Shown: positions 38,571 to 48,762 of the stretch, piece after piece | Layout: the number at the start of each line of letters is the position of its first letter | Numbering within the stretch: the stretch's first letter is position 1 | Source of the DNA: Pseudomonas sp. S06B 330 | GTDB taxonomy: Bacteria; Pseudomonadota; Gammaproteobacteria; Pseudomonadales; Pseudomonadaceae | Length of the DNA: 64,000 nucleotides | Direction: 5' to 3' | Assembly (NCBI RefSeq): GCF_002845275.2 | Contig: NZ_CP088149.1 | Location: 3,964,501 to 4,028,500 of the forward strand | The notes under the pieces: model-generated | Seen by the model: the letters and a program-made list of their open reading frames with translations, nothing else | The model's database searches: none | Told to the model about the DNA's origin: nothing | Translations under genes and position numbers: made by a program

Positions 38571-39463
38571 TGCGCGTGTTGCGGTGCTGGTTGCTACTGG
38601 TCTGCTTGTGGCCCTTGAGCGGGCTGTCGGCCAGTGAAATCCTGCTCACCGGCAGCCAGGACAGTCCCGGTGTCGAGCAGTTCGCCCAGGCGCTGCGCGA
38701 ACGCCGCCCTGGCGACACCGTTCACTTCGTGCCGGTGACCGAGCTGAAGCGCCCCTCGCAGCTCAATCCGGCCGTTCGCCTGATCCTGCTCGACAGCGCC
38801 AGCCTGGAATGGCGCTTGAGTGAAACTGCCGGCCCTGCGGCGCTGGCCTTGCGCGTCAGCCGCGTGCAAGCAGAACAGCGTCTGGGGCAACTGCGCCCGA
38901 CTTACTTGAGCCTGCTGTGGAGCGATCCCCCTGTGGACCGTCAGTTGCGCCTGACCCGCTATCTACTGCCTGAAGCCCGGCGGGTTGGCGTGCTCTACAC
39001 CGAACACAGCTACTTTCTGGTCGAAGAGTTGCGCCGCGCCGCCAAGCCCATGGGCCTTGAGATCATCGCCGAAGCCTGGCCAGATCTGCGCGACAGCCGC
39101 CCCTTGCAGACCTTGCTGCAAAACAGCGATGTACTACTGGGTATCGACGATCCCCAGTTGTACAACTCCAAGACGGCGAAAAACCTGTTGCTCAGCAGTT
39201 ACGGGCAACAGAAAGCCTTGATTGGCCCCAATGCCGGTTTCGTCCGAGCAGGCGCCCTGGCCAGCACCTTGAGCAATCAGGACGACTGGTTGGCCGTGCT
39301 CGATCGCCTGCTCGACCAATCGCCTAACAAATGGCCGCGCGCGCTGTACCCCGAACATTTCAGTGTCGTCGGCAACCAGCAGGTTGCCCGCGCCTTGGGC
39401 ATCGAATCCATCGACGCCAAACGCGCCGCCCTGACGCTGGCCGAAGGAGAACGCAGACCATGA
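38570..39463 (+). CDS. Periplasmic binding protein of the ABC_sub_bind type
   Basis: 297 residues with a signal peptide ([20 protein letters not shown]). The body has the two-lobed binding-protein features of PF04392 (ABC_sub_bind): [60 protein letters not shown], and [18 protein letters not shown]. No permease or ATPase gene lies nearby, so it is unlikely to serve an importer and may present a ligand to the neighbouring kinase (inference). The ATG at 38570 overlaps the TonB-receptor stop; its own TGA overlaps the kinase ATG. Confidence 0.78.
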   Translation: MRVLRCWLLLVCLWPLSGLSASEILLTGSQDSPGVEQFAQALRERRPGDTVHFVPVTELKRPSQLNPAVRLILLDSASLEWRLSETAGPAALALRVSRVQAEQRLGQLRPTYLSLLWSDPPVDRQLRLTRYLLPEARRVGVLYTEHSYFLVEELRRAAKPMGLEIIAEAWPDLRDSRPLQTLLQNSDVLLGIDDPQLYNSKTAKNLLLSSYGQQKALIGPNAGFVRAGALASTLSNQDDWLAVLDRLLDQSPNKWPRALYPEHFSVVGNQQVARALGIESIDAKRAALTLAEGERRP

Positions 39464-41385
39464 GGCGTCGCCTGAGCTGGGACATCCATACCCGCACACA
39501 GATCATCAGTCTGGGGCCGGCCTTGTTGCTGACCTTGCTGCTGATCAGCTTCTTTACCTTCGTGCGCATCCAGGACTTGCGCCAGGAGCTCAATCACACC
39601 GGTCAACTGATCGCCAACCAGCTGGCGCCGGCATCGGAGTACGGGGTGATCGCCGGAAACGACGAAGTTCTGGAAAGTCTGATGCGCGCGACCTTGAGCA
39701 TCCCTCATGTACGCTTCCTCGAAGTTCAGGACAGCAGCAACCATATTCTGGTGTACGTCGAGCAGCCGGATGAGCACGACAACCGTGCCCAACAGGTCGA
39801 AGTGTTCCAGGCCCCCATCCGCCTGCAGCAGATCCGCCTGGACAACGACTTCCTTCACAATAGTAAGCAACCGCTGAAAAACATCGGAGACGACTACCTG
39901 GGGCGGGTTATCGTCGGTATGTCCAATGATGCATTTAGCGAGCGCCAGAAAGAAATCGTGATCAAGGCCGCGATCCTCGCCCTGTTCGCCCTGCTCTTCA
40001 CTTTTCTTCTGGCCCGCCGACTGGCCAGGAGCCTGGCCAAGCCGATCAGTGATATGGGCTATGCCGTAAAAGCCATACAACAAGGCGACTTCAATGCCCC
40101 CTTGCCCGTGGTCGACGACAGTGAACTGGGCCACTTGGCCCGGCACATCAATAACCTCGCCCGCGCCCTGGCGCAGGCCAGCCATGAACAGCAGCAGGCG
40201 ATGTCGCAACTGATCCAGGCCCGCGAGGAGGCTGAGCAGGCCAACCGGGCCAAGTCCGACTTCCTGGCGATGATGAGCCACGAACTGCGCACACCGATGA
40301 ACGGCGTTCTGGGCATGCTGCAGTTACTCGAAACCACTACCTTGAGCGAAGAACAGACCGAATACACTGCCGTGGCCAGTGAATCGACCGGCCACCTGCT
40401 CAAGGTGATCAACGACATTCTCGATTTCTCGCGGATCGAGCGCACCCACCTGGAACTGGAACATATCGATTTCAACCTTGCCGAGCTGATTGGCAGTTGC
40501 GTGCAGTCCTTCCATCACCTGGCCGCCCAGCGCGGTCTGAGCCTACAACTGCAGTTGCCGCCCGGCATGGAGCAATTGCAGGTCACTGGCGACCCGACGC
40601 GGATCCGCCAGGTTCTGCTCAATCTGGTAGGCAATGCGCTGAAGTTCACCGAGCACGGTAGCGTGCGCGTTGCGCCACGCTGGCAAGTACTCGACCGTCA
40701 ATTGATCTGGTTCACCTGTGCAGTTCACGACACCGGTATCGGCATCGACAATGAGCGCCTGGAAACCATGTTCGTCGCCTTCCAGCAAGCTGACAGCTCA
40801 ATTTCTCGCCGCTATGGCGGCACCGGGCTGGGCCTGTCGATTGCCCGTACCCTGGCCGAACGCATGGGCGGCACTTTGCGCGGAGAGAGCCACGAAGGTC
40901 AGGGTTCGACCTTTACCCTGGAGATGCCGTTGGCGTTGTCACTCCAGCAAATGCCACGCTTGCCGAGCCAGCACACCACGCCGGATGAAGAAGGCCAAGG
41001 CCGGCGGGTCTTGCTGGTGGAAGACAACCCGGTGAATCAGACCGTGATCGAAGCCATGTTGCGCAGCCTGGGATTCGAAGTGCATATTGCCGTGGACGGC
41101 GCCCAGGCAGTGGCCCAGGTTGCCCACCAGCGCTTTGCTGTCACCTTGATGGACTGCCGGCTGCCGATCATCGATGGCTATGAAGCCACCCGGCGCATCC
41201 GCCAACTCCCGCAGGCAGCCGCCATGCCGATTATCGCCCTGACCGCCAATGCACTGCAGGGTGATCGCGAGCGCTGCCTCAATGCGGGGATGAATGATTA
41301 CCTGGCCAAGCCATTCAAACGCACTGATCTGCAGCAAATTCTGCAGCGTTGGCTACCCGGTCAGTCAGCTGCGACTGGCGATTAA
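39460..41385 (+). CDS. Hybrid sensor histidine kinase, PA1611-like
   Basis: 641 residues. Membrane segment about 18-38, periplasmic sensor about 39-165 (with [18 protein letters not shown], as in BarA/GacS-type sensors), second membrane segment about 168-186, HAMP, then HisKA with phospho-acceptor His274 in [11 protein letters not shown], HATPase_c ([20 protein letters not shown] and [18 protein letters not shown]), and a receiver with Asp565 in [17 protein letters not shown]. No HPt domain and no output regulator follow, so phosphate must pass to an HPt protein in trans. In P. aeruginosa PAO1 the hybrid kinase PA1611 sits immediately upstream of fabA and belongs to the HptB phosphorelay; position and domains agree. 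ATG at 39460 overlaps the preceding stop. Confidence 0.88.
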   Translation: MRRRLSWDIHTRTQIISLGPALLLTLLLISFFTFVRIQDLRQELNHTGQLIANQLAPASEYGVIAGNDEVLESLMRATLSIPHVRFLEVQDSSNHILVYVEQPDEHDNRAQQVEVFQAPIRLQQIRLDNDFLHNSKQPLKNIGDDYLGRVIVGMSNDAFSERQKEIVIKAAILALFALLFTFLLARRLARSLAKPISDMGYAVKAIQQGDFNAPLPVVDDSELGHLARHINNLARALAQASHEQQQAMSQLIQAREEAEQANRAKSDFLAMMSHELRTPMNGVLGMLQLLETTTLSEEQTEYTAVASESTGHLLKVINDILDFSRIERTHLELEHIDFNLAELIGSCVQSFHHLAAQRGLSLQLQLPPGMEQLQVTGDPTRIRQVLLNLVGNALKFTEHGSVRVAPRWQVLDRQLIWFTCAVHDTGIGIDNERLETMFVAFQQADSSISRRYGGTGLGLSIARTLAERMGGTLRGESHEGQGSTFTLEMPLALSLQQMPRLPSQHTTPDEEGQGRRVLLVEDNPVNQTVIEAMLRSLGFEVHIAVDGAQAVAQVAHQRFAVTLMDCRLPIIDGYEATRRIRQLPQAAAMPIIALTANALQGDRERCLNAGMNDYLAKPFKRTDLQQILQRWLPGQSAATGD

Positions 41386-41448
41386 TGTGAAATTGCGGCA
41401 GTCTTAGGAACTGGACAGGCTGGTTGGAAAGCCTGAAAATAAAATTTC

Positions 41449-41464
41449 AGTGCACAAGTGTACT
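41449..41464. promoter_or_regulatory. Candidate operator upstream of fabA (DesT/FabR-type palindrome)
   Basis: AGTGCAC-AA-GTGTACT is a near-perfect inverted repeat (six of seven positions) about 130 bases before fabA. TetR-type regulators of unsaturated fatty-acid synthesis, DesT in Pseudomonas and FabR in E. coli, bind similar palindromes in front of fabA/fabB. A weak -35/-10 pair (TGTGAC, 16 bases, TAGTCT at 41481-41508) can be read downstream. Confidence 0.45.
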
Positions 41465-41596
41465 TCTTTGCCCCGTGCGCTGTGACTTTCACTACAACGC
41501 AATAGTCTATGTGTAGGCTGCCGCCCCAAACACACGCGTTTTGGGTCGGCCGGGAAGATTTGCCCCCTGCCGCACGGGGACTATTGAGGAGCTCGC

Positions 41597-42112
41597 ATGA
41601 CCAAACAAAACGCCTTTACTCGGGAAGACCTGCTGCGCTGCAGTCGCGGTGAGCTGTTCGGCCCAGGTAACGCGCAACTGCCCGCCCCGAACATGCTGAT
41701 GGTGGATCGCATCACCCATATCAGCGAAGAGGGTGGCAAGTACGGCAAAGGTGAATTGGTCGCCGAGCTGGATATCACCCCGGACCTGTGGTTCTTCGCC
41801 TGTCACTTCGAAGGTGATCCGGTGATGCCGGGCTGCCTGGGCCTTGATGCCATGTGGCAACTGGTCGGCTTCTTCCTCGGCTGGCAAGGCCTGCCAGGCC
41901 GTGGACGTGCCCTGGGTTCGGGCGAAGTGAAGTTCTTCGGCCAGGTCCTGCCAACGGCCAAGAAAGTCACGTACAACATTCACATCAAGCGCGTCCTGAA
42001 GGGCAAGCTGAACATGGCCATCGCAGATGGCTCGGTCAGTGTCGACGGTCGCGAGATCTACACCGCCGAAGGCCTTCGGGTCGGCGTATTCACCTCCACT
42101 GACAACTTCTAA
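41597..42112 (+). CDS. fabA: FabA, 3-hydroxydecanoyl-ACP dehydratase/isomerase
   Basis: 171 residues, the exact family length. Catalytic His70 in [20 protein letters not shown] and Asp84 are present. FabA dehydrates 3-hydroxydecanoyl-ACP and isomerises the product to cis-3-decenoyl-ACP, the branch point to unsaturated fatty acids. ATG at 41597 has TTGAGGAGCTCGC upstream. fabB follows 11 bases downstream, forming the classical fabAB operon. Regulated in other pseudomonads by DesT; a fitting palindrome lies upstream. Confidence 0.98.
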   Translation: MTKQNAFTREDLLRCSRGELFGPGNAQLPAPNMLMVDRITHISEEGGKYGKGELVAELDITPDLWFFACHFEGDPVMPGCLGLDAMWQLVGFFLGWQGLPGRGRALGSGEVKFFGQVLPTAKKVTYNIHIKRVLKGKLNMAIADGSVSVDGREIYTAEGLRVGVFTSTDNF

Positions 42113-42123
42113 GGGTTATCCGC

Positions 42124-43344
42124 ATGCGCCGCGTCGTTATCACTGGTCTGGGCATCGTATCGTGCCTGGGCAATGACAAAGAGACCGTCTCCGCCAACCT
42201 GCGTGCAAGCCGCCCTGGCATCCGATTCAACCCGGAATATGCCGAAATGGGTCTGCGTAGCCAGGTTTCCGGCTCCATTGACCTCAACCTCGAAGAACTG
42301 ATCGACCGCAAGGTCTTCCGTTTCGTCGGTCACGCCGCCGCCTATGCCTACCTGGCAATGGCCGACGCGATCAAGGATTCGGGCCTGACCGAAGAACAGG
42401 TGTCCAACCCGCGCACCGGCCTGATCGCAGGCAGCGGCGGCGCGTCGACCCTGAACCAGATGGAAGCGCTGGACATCCTGCGCGAAAAAGGCGTCAAGCG
42501 CGTGGGCCCGTACCGCGTCACCCGGACCATGAGCAGCACCGTCTCGGCGTGCCTGGCCACCCCGTTCAAGATCAAGGGCCTGAACTACTCCATCGCTTCG
42601 GCGTGCGCCACCAGTGCACACTGCATCGGTACCGCGATGGAACAGATCCAGATGGGCAAGCAGGACATCGTCTTCGCCGGTGGCGGTGAAGAAGAACATT
42701 GGAGCCAGTCGTTCCTGTTCGACGCCATGGGCGCCCTGTCCAGCAAGCGCAACGACACTCCAGAAAAAGCCTCCCGTGCTTACGACAATGACCGTGACGG
42801 TTTTGTCATCGCCGGTGGTGGCGGCATGGTCGTGGTTGAAGAGCTGGAACACGCCCTGGCCCGCGGCGCAAAAATCTACGCCGAGATCGTTGGCTACGGT
42901 GCTACTTCCGATGGCTACGACATGGTCGCGCCAAGCGGCGAAGGCGCCATCCGCTGCATGCAGATGGCCATGTCGACCGTTGATGCACCGATCGACTACC
43001 TGAACACCCACGGCACCTCGACCCCAGTGGGCGACGTTGCTGAGATCAAGGGTGTTCGTGAAGTGTTCGGTGACAAGGCGCCAGCCATCAGCTCGACCAA
43101 GAGCCTGTCCGGTCACTCGCTGGGCGCCGCAGGCGTTCACGAAGCGATCTACTGCATGCTGATGATGGAAGGCAACTTCATTGCCGGCTCCGCCAACATC
43201 GACGAGCTGGACCCCGCCGTTGCCGATATGCCAATCCTGACCAAAACCCAGGAAAACGCCAAGATCGACACCGTGATGAGCAACAGCTTCGGTTTCGGTG
43301 GCACCAACGCCACCCTGGTGCTCAAGCGCTGGGAAGGCAAGTAA
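42124..43344 (+). CDS. fabB: FabB, 3-oxoacyl-ACP synthase I
   Basis: 406 residues. The thiolase-fold condensing-enzyme triad is visible: Cys161 in [14 protein letters not shown], His296 in [10 protein letters not shown] and His331 in [15 protein letters not shown] elongates the cis-3-decenoyl-ACP made by FabA. Start ATG 42124; operon with fabA. A rho-independent terminator follows at 43364. Confidence 0.98.
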   Translation: MRRVVITGLGIVSCLGNDKETVSANLRASRPGIRFNPEYAEMGLRSQVSGSIDLNLEELIDRKVFRFVGHAAAYAYLAMADAIKDSGLTEEQVSNPRTGLIAGSGGASTLNQMEALDILREKGVKRVGPYRVTRTMSSTVSACLATPFKIKGLNYSIASACATSAHCIGTAMEQIQMGKQDIVFAGGGEEEHWSQSFLFDAMGALSSKRNDTPEKASRAYDNDRDGFVIAGGGGMVVVEELEHALARGAKIYAEIVGYGATSDGYDMVAPSGEGAIRCMQMAMSTVDAPIDYLNTHGTSTPVGDVAEIKGVREVFGDKAPAISSTKSLSGHSLGAAGVHEAIYCMLMMEGNFIAGSANIDELDPAVADMPILTKTQENAKIDTVMSNSFGFGGTNATLVLKRWEGK

Positions 43345-43363
43345 GGGTTAGCCTCTTACACTG

Positions 43364-43393
43364 AAAACGCCCCGACTGGTTCGGGGCGTTTTT
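43364..43393 (+). terminator. Terminator of fabAB
   Basis: AAAACGCCCC-GACTGGTT-CGGGGCGTTTTT, 20 bases beyond the fabB stop. Confidence 0.85.
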
Positions 43394-43414
43394 GTGTGTA
43401 CCTGCAATTGATCC

Positions 43415-43528
43415 GTAGCCGCTGCCGTCAGGCTGCGATCGGCTGCGAAGCAGTCGCCATCCAGCCGCCGCGAGGGACCGCAATAGCGGCCGCTGCACGC
43501 CCGATCGCAGCCTGGCGGCAGCGGCTAC
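43415..43528. repeat. REP pair (BIME-like inverted REP elements)
   Basis: Left unit 43415-43440 (GTAGCCGCTGCC...AGGCTGCGATC) is the reverse complement, with a few changes, of the right unit 43503-43528 (GATCGCAGCCT...GGCAGCGGCTAC). About 62 bases separate them. It lies between convergent fabB and the MCP gene. Confidence 0.85.
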
Positions 43529-43561
43529 AGCAGGCCAAGTCAGCCTATTGCAGTTGCACAG

Positions 43562-45187
43562 CTACACCGAGAACCTGCCTACCAGGCCATTCAGATCAAT
43601 CGCCAACTGCGACAACGCCTGACTCGCGGCATTGGTCTGGTTTGCCCCCGCAGACGTTTGCAGCGCCAGGTCACGAATGTTGGTCAGGTTGCGGTCTACC
43701 TCTCGCGCCACCTGTGCCTGCTGCTCGGACGCACTGGCGATCACCAAATTACGCTCGTTGATCAAGCTGATGGCCGTGGCGATTTCCTCCAACGCCGCCC
43801 CCGCCGCATGCGCCCCATCCAGGGTACTGCGGGCACGCTCGTTGCTCTGCTGCATACCTTCCACAGCCCGGTCTGTGCCCTGCTGGATACCATTGATCAT
43901 CTGCTCAATTTCCCGCGTCGACTGCTGCGTGCGATGCGCCAGCGCCCGTACTTCATCGGCAACAACGGCAAAGCCACGCCCGGCGTCTCCCGCCCGGGCT
44001 GCCTCGATTGCGGCATTGAGGGCCAGCAGGTTGGTCTGCTCGGCAATCGAGCCGATCACATCCAGCACTTTGGTAATGCCGTGCACCTGTTGCGCCAGCT
44101 GCCCAACCTCCTCCGCATTGGACGTCACCCCGGCCGCCAGCGACTCGATCGAGGCCACGGTCAAACGCACCTGCTCTCGGCCCTGGCGAGCAATCCGGTC
44201 CGACTCACGGGACGCTTCGGAAGTGGCCACAGCATTGCTTGCCACCTCCTCCACCGCGGTGGTCATCTGGTTAACTGCGGTAGCCGCCTGTTCGATCTCC
44301 TGGCTCTGCTGCATCAAGCCGCGAGTGGCATCTTCGGTCACTGCGCTGAGCTCCTCAGATGCCGAGGCCAACTGATTCGACGAATCAGAAATGCGCCCAA
44401 TGGTCTCGCGCAGGCTTTGCTGCATTTGCTTGAGGGCCGCCAGCAGGCGCGCCGGCTCGTCCTTGCCCTGTACCGCAATCTGCGGCGTCAGGTCGCCCGT
44501 GGCCACCACCTCAGCCACCTGCAGTGACTGGGCCAAGGGCCGGACGATACTGCGGGTCAGGGTCAGCGCCAGGAGCACCGTCATTACCAAGGCCGCCAGC
44601 AACAGGCAAACCACCCAGATCCAGGCACGTTGGTACACCGCCTCGGCGAGATCGGTAGCGTTATTGGCGTGATGATTATTGAGTGCGATCAACTCGTTGA
44701 GCGTGGCGGCAAGCTGGTCGGCCAACTGGTTCATTTCACCATTGACCACAGCAACTGCTGCCTCGACCTGCCCCTCCTGGGACAGCTGAGTAACCTGGGC
44801 CTGCAGTCCCAAGTACTGCTGCTCCGTCTTCAAGTAGCGATCAAACAGCACTTGCTCTTGCGGTAGAACAATCAGCGCCTGGTACTGCTGCTGCGCTTTG
44901 CTTAGACCGGCTTTTATTTCTTCGATGCGCGCCTTGTTTTGCTGCAGCGATTGCGGATCGCGGTTGATCAGCAAGCGCAAGGTCAAGGCACGGATGCGCA
45001 TGGTGTCCTGAGTCATCTGCCCTACGGCAATGACACTGGGCAGCCAGTTGCTGTCAACCTGCTCGGACTGCTGGCGCATGCTGGTCATCTGCATCAAGGC
45101 AAATACGCCAAGAGCAAACACCAGCAGGGCCACCAGACCAAAGCCCAAGGCTGCCCTGGGCGCGATATTGATATTTCTCAAGCTCAT
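43562..45187 (-). CDS. Methyl-accepting chemotaxis protein
   Basis: 541 residues. Membrane segment near residues 10-30 ([20 protein letters not shown]), a periplasmic four-helix-bundle (4HB_MCP) sensor rich in Gln (about 35-190), a second segment ([21 protein letters not shown]), HAMP, and the long signalling helices with the conserved tip [21 protein letters not shown]...[16 protein letters not shown] at 45187 has GGAG in front; a further in-frame ATG at 45220 lacks a ribosome site. No C-terminal CheR-binding pentapeptide. It signals ligand occupancy to CheA/CheW; ligand unknown. Confidence 0.93.
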   Translation of the reverse strand: MSLRNINIAPRAALGFGLVALLVFALGVFALMQMTSMRQQSEQVDSNWLPSVIAVGQMTQDTMRIRALTLRLLINRDPQSLQQNKARIEEIKAGLSKAQQQYQALIVLPQEQVLFDRYLKTEQQYLGLQAQVTQLSQEGQVEAAVAVVNGEMNQLADQLAATLNELIALNNHHANNATDLAEAVYQRAWIWVVCLLLAALVMTVLLALTLTRSIVRPLAQSLQVAEVVATGDLTPQIAVQGKDEPARLLAALKQMQQSLRETIGRISDSSNQLASASEELSAVTEDATRGLMQQSQEIEQAATAVNQMTTAVEEVASNAVATSEASRESDRIARQGREQVRLTVASIESLAAGVTSNAEEVGQLAQQVHGITKVLDVIGSIAEQTNLLALNAAIEAARAGDAGRGFAVVADEVRALAHRTQQSTREIEQMINGIQQGTDRAVEGMQQSNERARSTLDGAHAAGAALEEIATAISLINERNLVIASASEQQAQVAREVDRNLTNIRDLALQTSAGANQTNAASQALSQLAIDLNGLVGRFSV

Positions 45188-45326
45188 CTTCCGGCTCCTT
45201 CCAAAAGCGCTGCACAACAATGCAGCAATCCCTTCTTCTAGAAGATATCGGCCCTTGGAAGAATTGCGTTAGACGAAAACGTGATATCAAAGCGCCTGCT
45301 CATCTCGACGACAGGTGCGGCCCGTC

Positions 45327-45791
45327 TCAGCGCACAGTAAAGCGCTGCTCGGCCAGCAGGCGATCCCCCTGGAACACCATGAAATGCCATTGGCCCGGCA
45401 CCACTTCGTAATTTTCAGTGAACTCGAAGGCCATTACATCCTGTGCCGCCCCTGGCACCAGCTTCTGTACCACTTCAAATTTGTCATGGCGCTTGCCGTC
45501 GGGGGTGCGCACCCCAGGGGTGAGGTACAACAGGGTCAGTGGCGTGTCTTCAGCAGCCTTGCCCTCAAGGCGATAACGCATCCCGAACTTGCTGCCCAGG
45601 CGCGCCGGAATCTCGTCGGTGTGCTCGATGGTCTGGTTGTTCTGAGTCAGCACCCGTTCGCCAGGCTGGAAGTTCTGATGACGGGTTTCAAACAGCCCGT
45701 ACTCGATCGGTCCTTGGACCCGGACCTCGGCACTGGCCAGGCCACTGACCAGCACAAGCCCGCACACAGCGCTCAAACGACTGAAAAACAT
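45327..45791 (-). CDS. DUF3859 periplasmic protein
   Basis: 154 residues from ATG 45791. Signal peptide (SRLSAVCGLVLVSGLASAEV, cleaved after ASA). The mature part is one beta-rich domain with YGLFETRH, GSKFGMRYRLEG, PLTLLYLTPGVRTPDGKRH and GQWHFMVFQGDRLLAEQRF, the pattern of DUF3859, whose function is unknown. Upstream ATG at 45803 is in frame but precedes the start of the signal peptide by four residues. Confidence 0.72.
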   Translation of the reverse strand: MFFSRLSAVCGLVLVSGLASAEVRVQGPIEYGLFETRHQNFQPGERVLTQNNQTIEHTDEIPARLGSKFGMRYRLEGKAAEDTPLTLLYLTPGVRTPDGKRHDKFEVVQKLVPGAAQDVMAFEFTENYEVVPGQWHFMVFQGDRLLAEQRFTVR

Positions 45792-45866
45792 GATGCACTC
45801 CATCAGAATTGATGGCGGCAGGCTATGACGCTGGCATGACAGACTGATGACAACTGGGGAACTGGC

Positions 45867-46871
45867 TCAACGCCGCTTGGGCAGCACCGCGAGAAAGTTA
45901 TCCACGGCAACCTTTTGCGCGACGTCTGCTGGCAAGGCATCGAGGAACGGATCGAAGCTGTGCAATTGCTCCCCCAGGCTACTGAAGCGCCCGACCACGT
46001 CAGAACCGAGCATAAAGCGTTCTGGGAAGCGTTTGACCAATTCGACCCACTCAGCCCTAGGCTTACCGCGCTCGTCCAGCAGGTAAGGCTGCAGGACGCT
46101 CCAGGACAGGTCAATGTACAAGTTGGGATACGTCTCGAGCATGCGGGACAGAGTCGGCAGCAAGAAATCCAATTGTGTTTGATGCCGATGAATTTCCAGA
46201 CTGGTTCCGGCATGGGCCCAGATGAAACGGGTATGCGGATGATTGCGCAACGGCGCTTCGATTTCCGCCAGGTACAGTGGATTGCGCTCACGCTTGGAGG
46301 TGATGTTGGAGTGGATCAGCACCGGCAGGTCCTGCTCAGCCGCCAGGTGGTAAATACGCGTCATGGCCTCGTTGTTGGCGCGCGGGGTATCGCCGCTGGT
46401 CAGGGCGGTCAGGTCGTCATGACGGGTGAAAACCTCACCAATGCCCTGCCAAAGACCTGGATTCAGCTCAAGCATCCGCTCGATGTGCGCCACTGCATTT
46501 TTGTCTACGGGATTGAAGCCGGTCAGAAACGGGTGAAAACGCCGACGCTGCTCGGGCTCAAGCTTCTCCAATGCTGCGGCGATATAGATATCAGTAGCGC
46601 TGTACCAATAGGCATCAGCATCGTCACCGGCGTAGTAGCGCGGGCGCTTGGGTTCATCCTCATGCCATTTTTTTGCCACCGCCACACCGGAGATCATCGA
46701 CTGATCGATGCGCGCTTCGTCCATCGCTTTGAGCAGCGCGTCCATGCCCTCGCTTTCCTGAAAGAAATCCACATAGTGCAAATGCGCATCACTGTAGCGG
46801 TACTCCCGCGCCTGCACACTTTGCAAGGTCAAGCCCATCAACACGACCCAGACCAGGGTTCTGGCAAACAT
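45867..46871 (-). CDS. Exported amidohydrolase-family protein
   Basis: 334 residues. Signal peptide (FARTLVWVVLMGLTLQSVQAREY) then a TIM-barrel amidohydrolase fold of the Amidohydro_2 type: metal-site motif SDAHLHYVDFF (HxH), LPVLIHSN, RFIWAHAGTS and GSDVVGRF with the likely catalytic Asp. Export suggests a periplasmic hydrolase or decarboxylase; the substrate cannot be told. ATG at 46871 has AAGGAACGCGC upstream. Confidence 0.82.
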   Translation of the reverse strand: MFARTLVWVVLMGLTLQSVQAREYRYSDAHLHYVDFFQESEGMDALLKAMDEARIDQSMISGVAVAKKWHEDEPKRPRYYAGDDADAYWYSATDIYIAAALEKLEPEQRRRFHPFLTGFNPVDKNAVAHIERMLELNPGLWQGIGEVFTRHDDLTALTSGDTPRANNEAMTRIYHLAAEQDLPVLIHSNITSKRERNPLYLAEIEAPLRNHPHTRFIWAHAGTSLEIHRHQTQLDFLLPTLSRMLETYPNLYIDLSWSVLQPYLLDERGKPRAEWVELVKRFPERFMLGSDVVGRFSSLGEQLHSFDPFLDALPADVAQKVAVDNFLAVLPKRR

Positions 46872-46986
46872 TGCGCGTTCCTTCTTCGCGTTTCAGTCAG
46901 GGTAGACCGACCAGTGCGCCACGCAGTTCAGCCCTTATCTGTAACAGGTTATGCTCAGGGTCATTATCCCCGGCCTGGAGCCCACC

Positions 46987-47847
46987 GTGAGCAATCCCCT
47001 GGTTATCCGCCCTCGCGCTGAATCCGTCGAGGGCCAACCGATCCTGCGCCCCCTGCCCTCGGCACAATGCCGCAGTGTCGGACCCTTCGTGTTCTTCGAT
47101 CATATGCTCGAAACCGACTACGCCGCCGGCAATGGCGTGAACATCCGCCAGCACCCGCATATCGGCCTGTCCACCCTCACCTACCTGTTCGAAGGCGAGT
47201 TGCTGCATAAAGATAGCCTTGGCTCCGATCAACGGGTCAAGGCCGGAGAGGTCAGCTGGATGACCGCCGGCCGTGGCATTGCCCATGTCGAAAGGACCCC
47301 GGCCGATCTGCTCGCCAGGGGTTCGCGCCTGCATGGTTTACAGGTATGGCTGGCGTCGCCCAAGGACGCTGAACAAGGTGACAGTCACTACAGCCATCAC
47401 CCGGCTGCCAGTTTGCCGGTCAGCGACAACTTGGGGGTGAACATCCGCATGATTGCCGGTGATGGCTTCTGCCTACAGTCGCCGGTACCGGTGCTGTCGC
47501 CGACACTGTATGCCTTGGTGCAGATGCAGGCGGCGACTACGCTGAGCATCCCCAACGAGCACGCCGAGCGGGCGCTGTATGTGCTGGAGGGTGAGGTGAG
47601 CCTGAACGACGAAGCGGTCGAGGCGCACAGCCTGGTCGTGCTACCCGAAGGACAGGAGATGAGTTTGTTTGCTGACAGCGAATGCCAGTTGGTGCTGTTC
47701 GGTGGCGCGCCACTGGATGGGCCGCGGCGGATGAACTGGAATTTCGTCGCCAGTGATCCACTGCTGATTGATCAGGCACGGGCACGCTGGGCGGCTGGCG
47801 ATTGGCCGACGGTACCGGGGGAAAGTGAGCGAATCGAGTTGCCCTAA
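46987..47847 (+). CDS. Pirin family protein
   Basis: 286 residues, start GTG 46987 with GGAG upstream (in-frame ATG at 46951 lacks one). Bicupin pirin fold: N-terminal cupin with RQHPHIGLSTLTYLFEGELLHKDSLG holding the metal-binding His and Glu residues, and GIAHVERTP; C-terminal cupin with LYVLEGEVSLND. Bacterial pirins such as YhhW oxidise quercetin or act as redox cofactors of regulators. Divergent from the amidohydrolase gene. Confidence 0.9.
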   Translation: MSNPLVIRPRAESVEGQPILRPLPSAQCRSVGPFVFFDHMLETDYAAGNGVNIRQHPHIGLSTLTYLFEGELLHKDSLGSDQRVKAGEVSWMTAGRGIAHVERTPADLLARGSRLHGLQVWLASPKDAEQGDSHYSHHPAASLPVSDNLGVNIRMIAGDGFCLQSPVPVLSPTLYALVQMQAATTLSIPNEHAERALYVLEGEVSLNDEAVEAHSLVVLPEGQEMSLFADSECQLVLFGGAPLDGPRRMNWNFVASDPLLIDQARARWAAGDWPTVPGESERIELP

Positions 47848-47880
47848 AACCACTGCGAGCGCTTCGCGTAGACAACCTCT

Positions 47881-47910
47881 TAGCCGCTGCCAAGGCACGA
47901 GGCTGCGGCC
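47881..47910 (-). repeat. Degenerate REP element
   Basis: Reverse complement reads CGCAGCCTCG...GGCAGCGGCTA, a decayed copy of the REP core at 8109 and 43503. It lies between convergent pirin and dienelactone hydrolase genes. Confidence 0.5.
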
Positions 47911-47980
47911 TCAAGGGGCCAGTCAGAGCAGTTGGGCGTCGGCGTTGCTGGCGATGGGCTGCAACGCAGCCCACCACTTC

Positions 47981-48706
47981 TCAAGCCCTGAATACTTCAT
48001 CAAGCAAGTTGAACATCGCCCGGAAGGCACGCTTGGAGGTACGCGCGTCGTACTTCATCTTGCCAGGCACATTGGCCGCCGTATCCGTGAACGAATGCAC
48101 CGCGCCACCATAGCTGATCACTTGCCAATCAACCTTGGCAGCGTCCATTTCCGCCTCAAATGCCGGCAACTGCTCCTTGGGCACCAACGGATCGGCTGCA
48201 CCATGGAGCACCAACATCGAGGCCTTGACCTTACCTGCCTGCGCCGGCAAGGGTGAATCCAGCGTACCGTGGAAGGACACTGCAGCCTGCAGCCGCTCAT
48301 CCTCACGGGCCAGTTCCAGTGCGCAGCAGCCGCCGAAGCAGAAACCGAAAGTACCCAGCTTGCCCGGTTCCAACACACCCCTGGACTGCCCGAGCAATTG
48401 GTTCAATGCTTCTTTCATGCGTTTGCGCAGCTCTACACGGTCCTCTTTGAGGGGCATCATCGCTGCCGCTGCTTCATCCATATTTGAGGGGCGCACAGTC
48501 TGACCGTAGATATCGGCAATCAGTACGACATAGCCCTGAGCGGCGACCTCCCTGGCAATACGCTCGGCCCCCTCACCAATCCCCATCCAGTTAGGCGCCA
48601 TCAGCAATCCAGGCTGCCCCAAGGCGCCCTGGGTGTAGACCAAACGACTCTCATAGGCTTTGCCGGCAACATGATAGACCAGCGACTCGATAGTAACCTT
48701 GCTCAT
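47981..48706 (-). CDS. Dienelactone hydrolase family protein
   Basis: 241 residues, alpha/beta-hydrolase fold. Instead of the usual serine the nucleophile elbow is FGFCFGGCCALEL, where the Cys in GFCFGG is the expected nucleophile of dienelactone hydrolases; the Asp in VLHGAADPLVPKEQ and the His in SYGGAVHSFTD complete the triad. ATG at 48706 has GCAAGGAGG upstream. It is followed at once by htpG on the same strand, as in P. aeruginosa. Confidence 0.9.
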   Translation of the reverse strand: MSKVTIESLVYHVAGKAYESRLVYTQGALGQPGLLMAPNWMGIGEGAERIAREVAAQGYVVLIADIYGQTVRPSNMDEAAAAMMPLKEDRVELRKRMKEALNQLLGQSRGVLEPGKLGTFGFCFGGCCALELAREDERLQAAVSFHGTLDSPLPAQAGKVKASMLVLHGAADPLVPKEQLPAFEAEMDAAKVDWQVISYGGAVHSFTDTAANVPGKMKYDARTSKRAFRAMFNLLDEVFRA

Positions 48707-48724
48707 GCAGTCCTCCTTGCACCA

Positions 48725-48752
48725 TGAAAAAAGCCCGCCGAAGCGGGCTTTC
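48725..48752 (-). terminator. Terminator of htpG
   Basis: AAGCCCGC-CGAA-GCGGGCTT stem; on the minus strand it is followed by TTTTTT. It separates htpG from the dienelactone hydrolase gene. Confidence 0.85.
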
Positions 48753-48762
48753 CTGACTCTAC

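Noticed and set aside
38570..39463. Binding protein as part of an ABC importer
   Set aside because: No permease or ATPase gene within several kilobases; tightly overlapped with receptor and kinase genes instead.
46951..46986. ATG at 46951 as start of the pirin gene
   Set aside because: No ribosome site; GTG at 46987 has GGAG and gives the family length.
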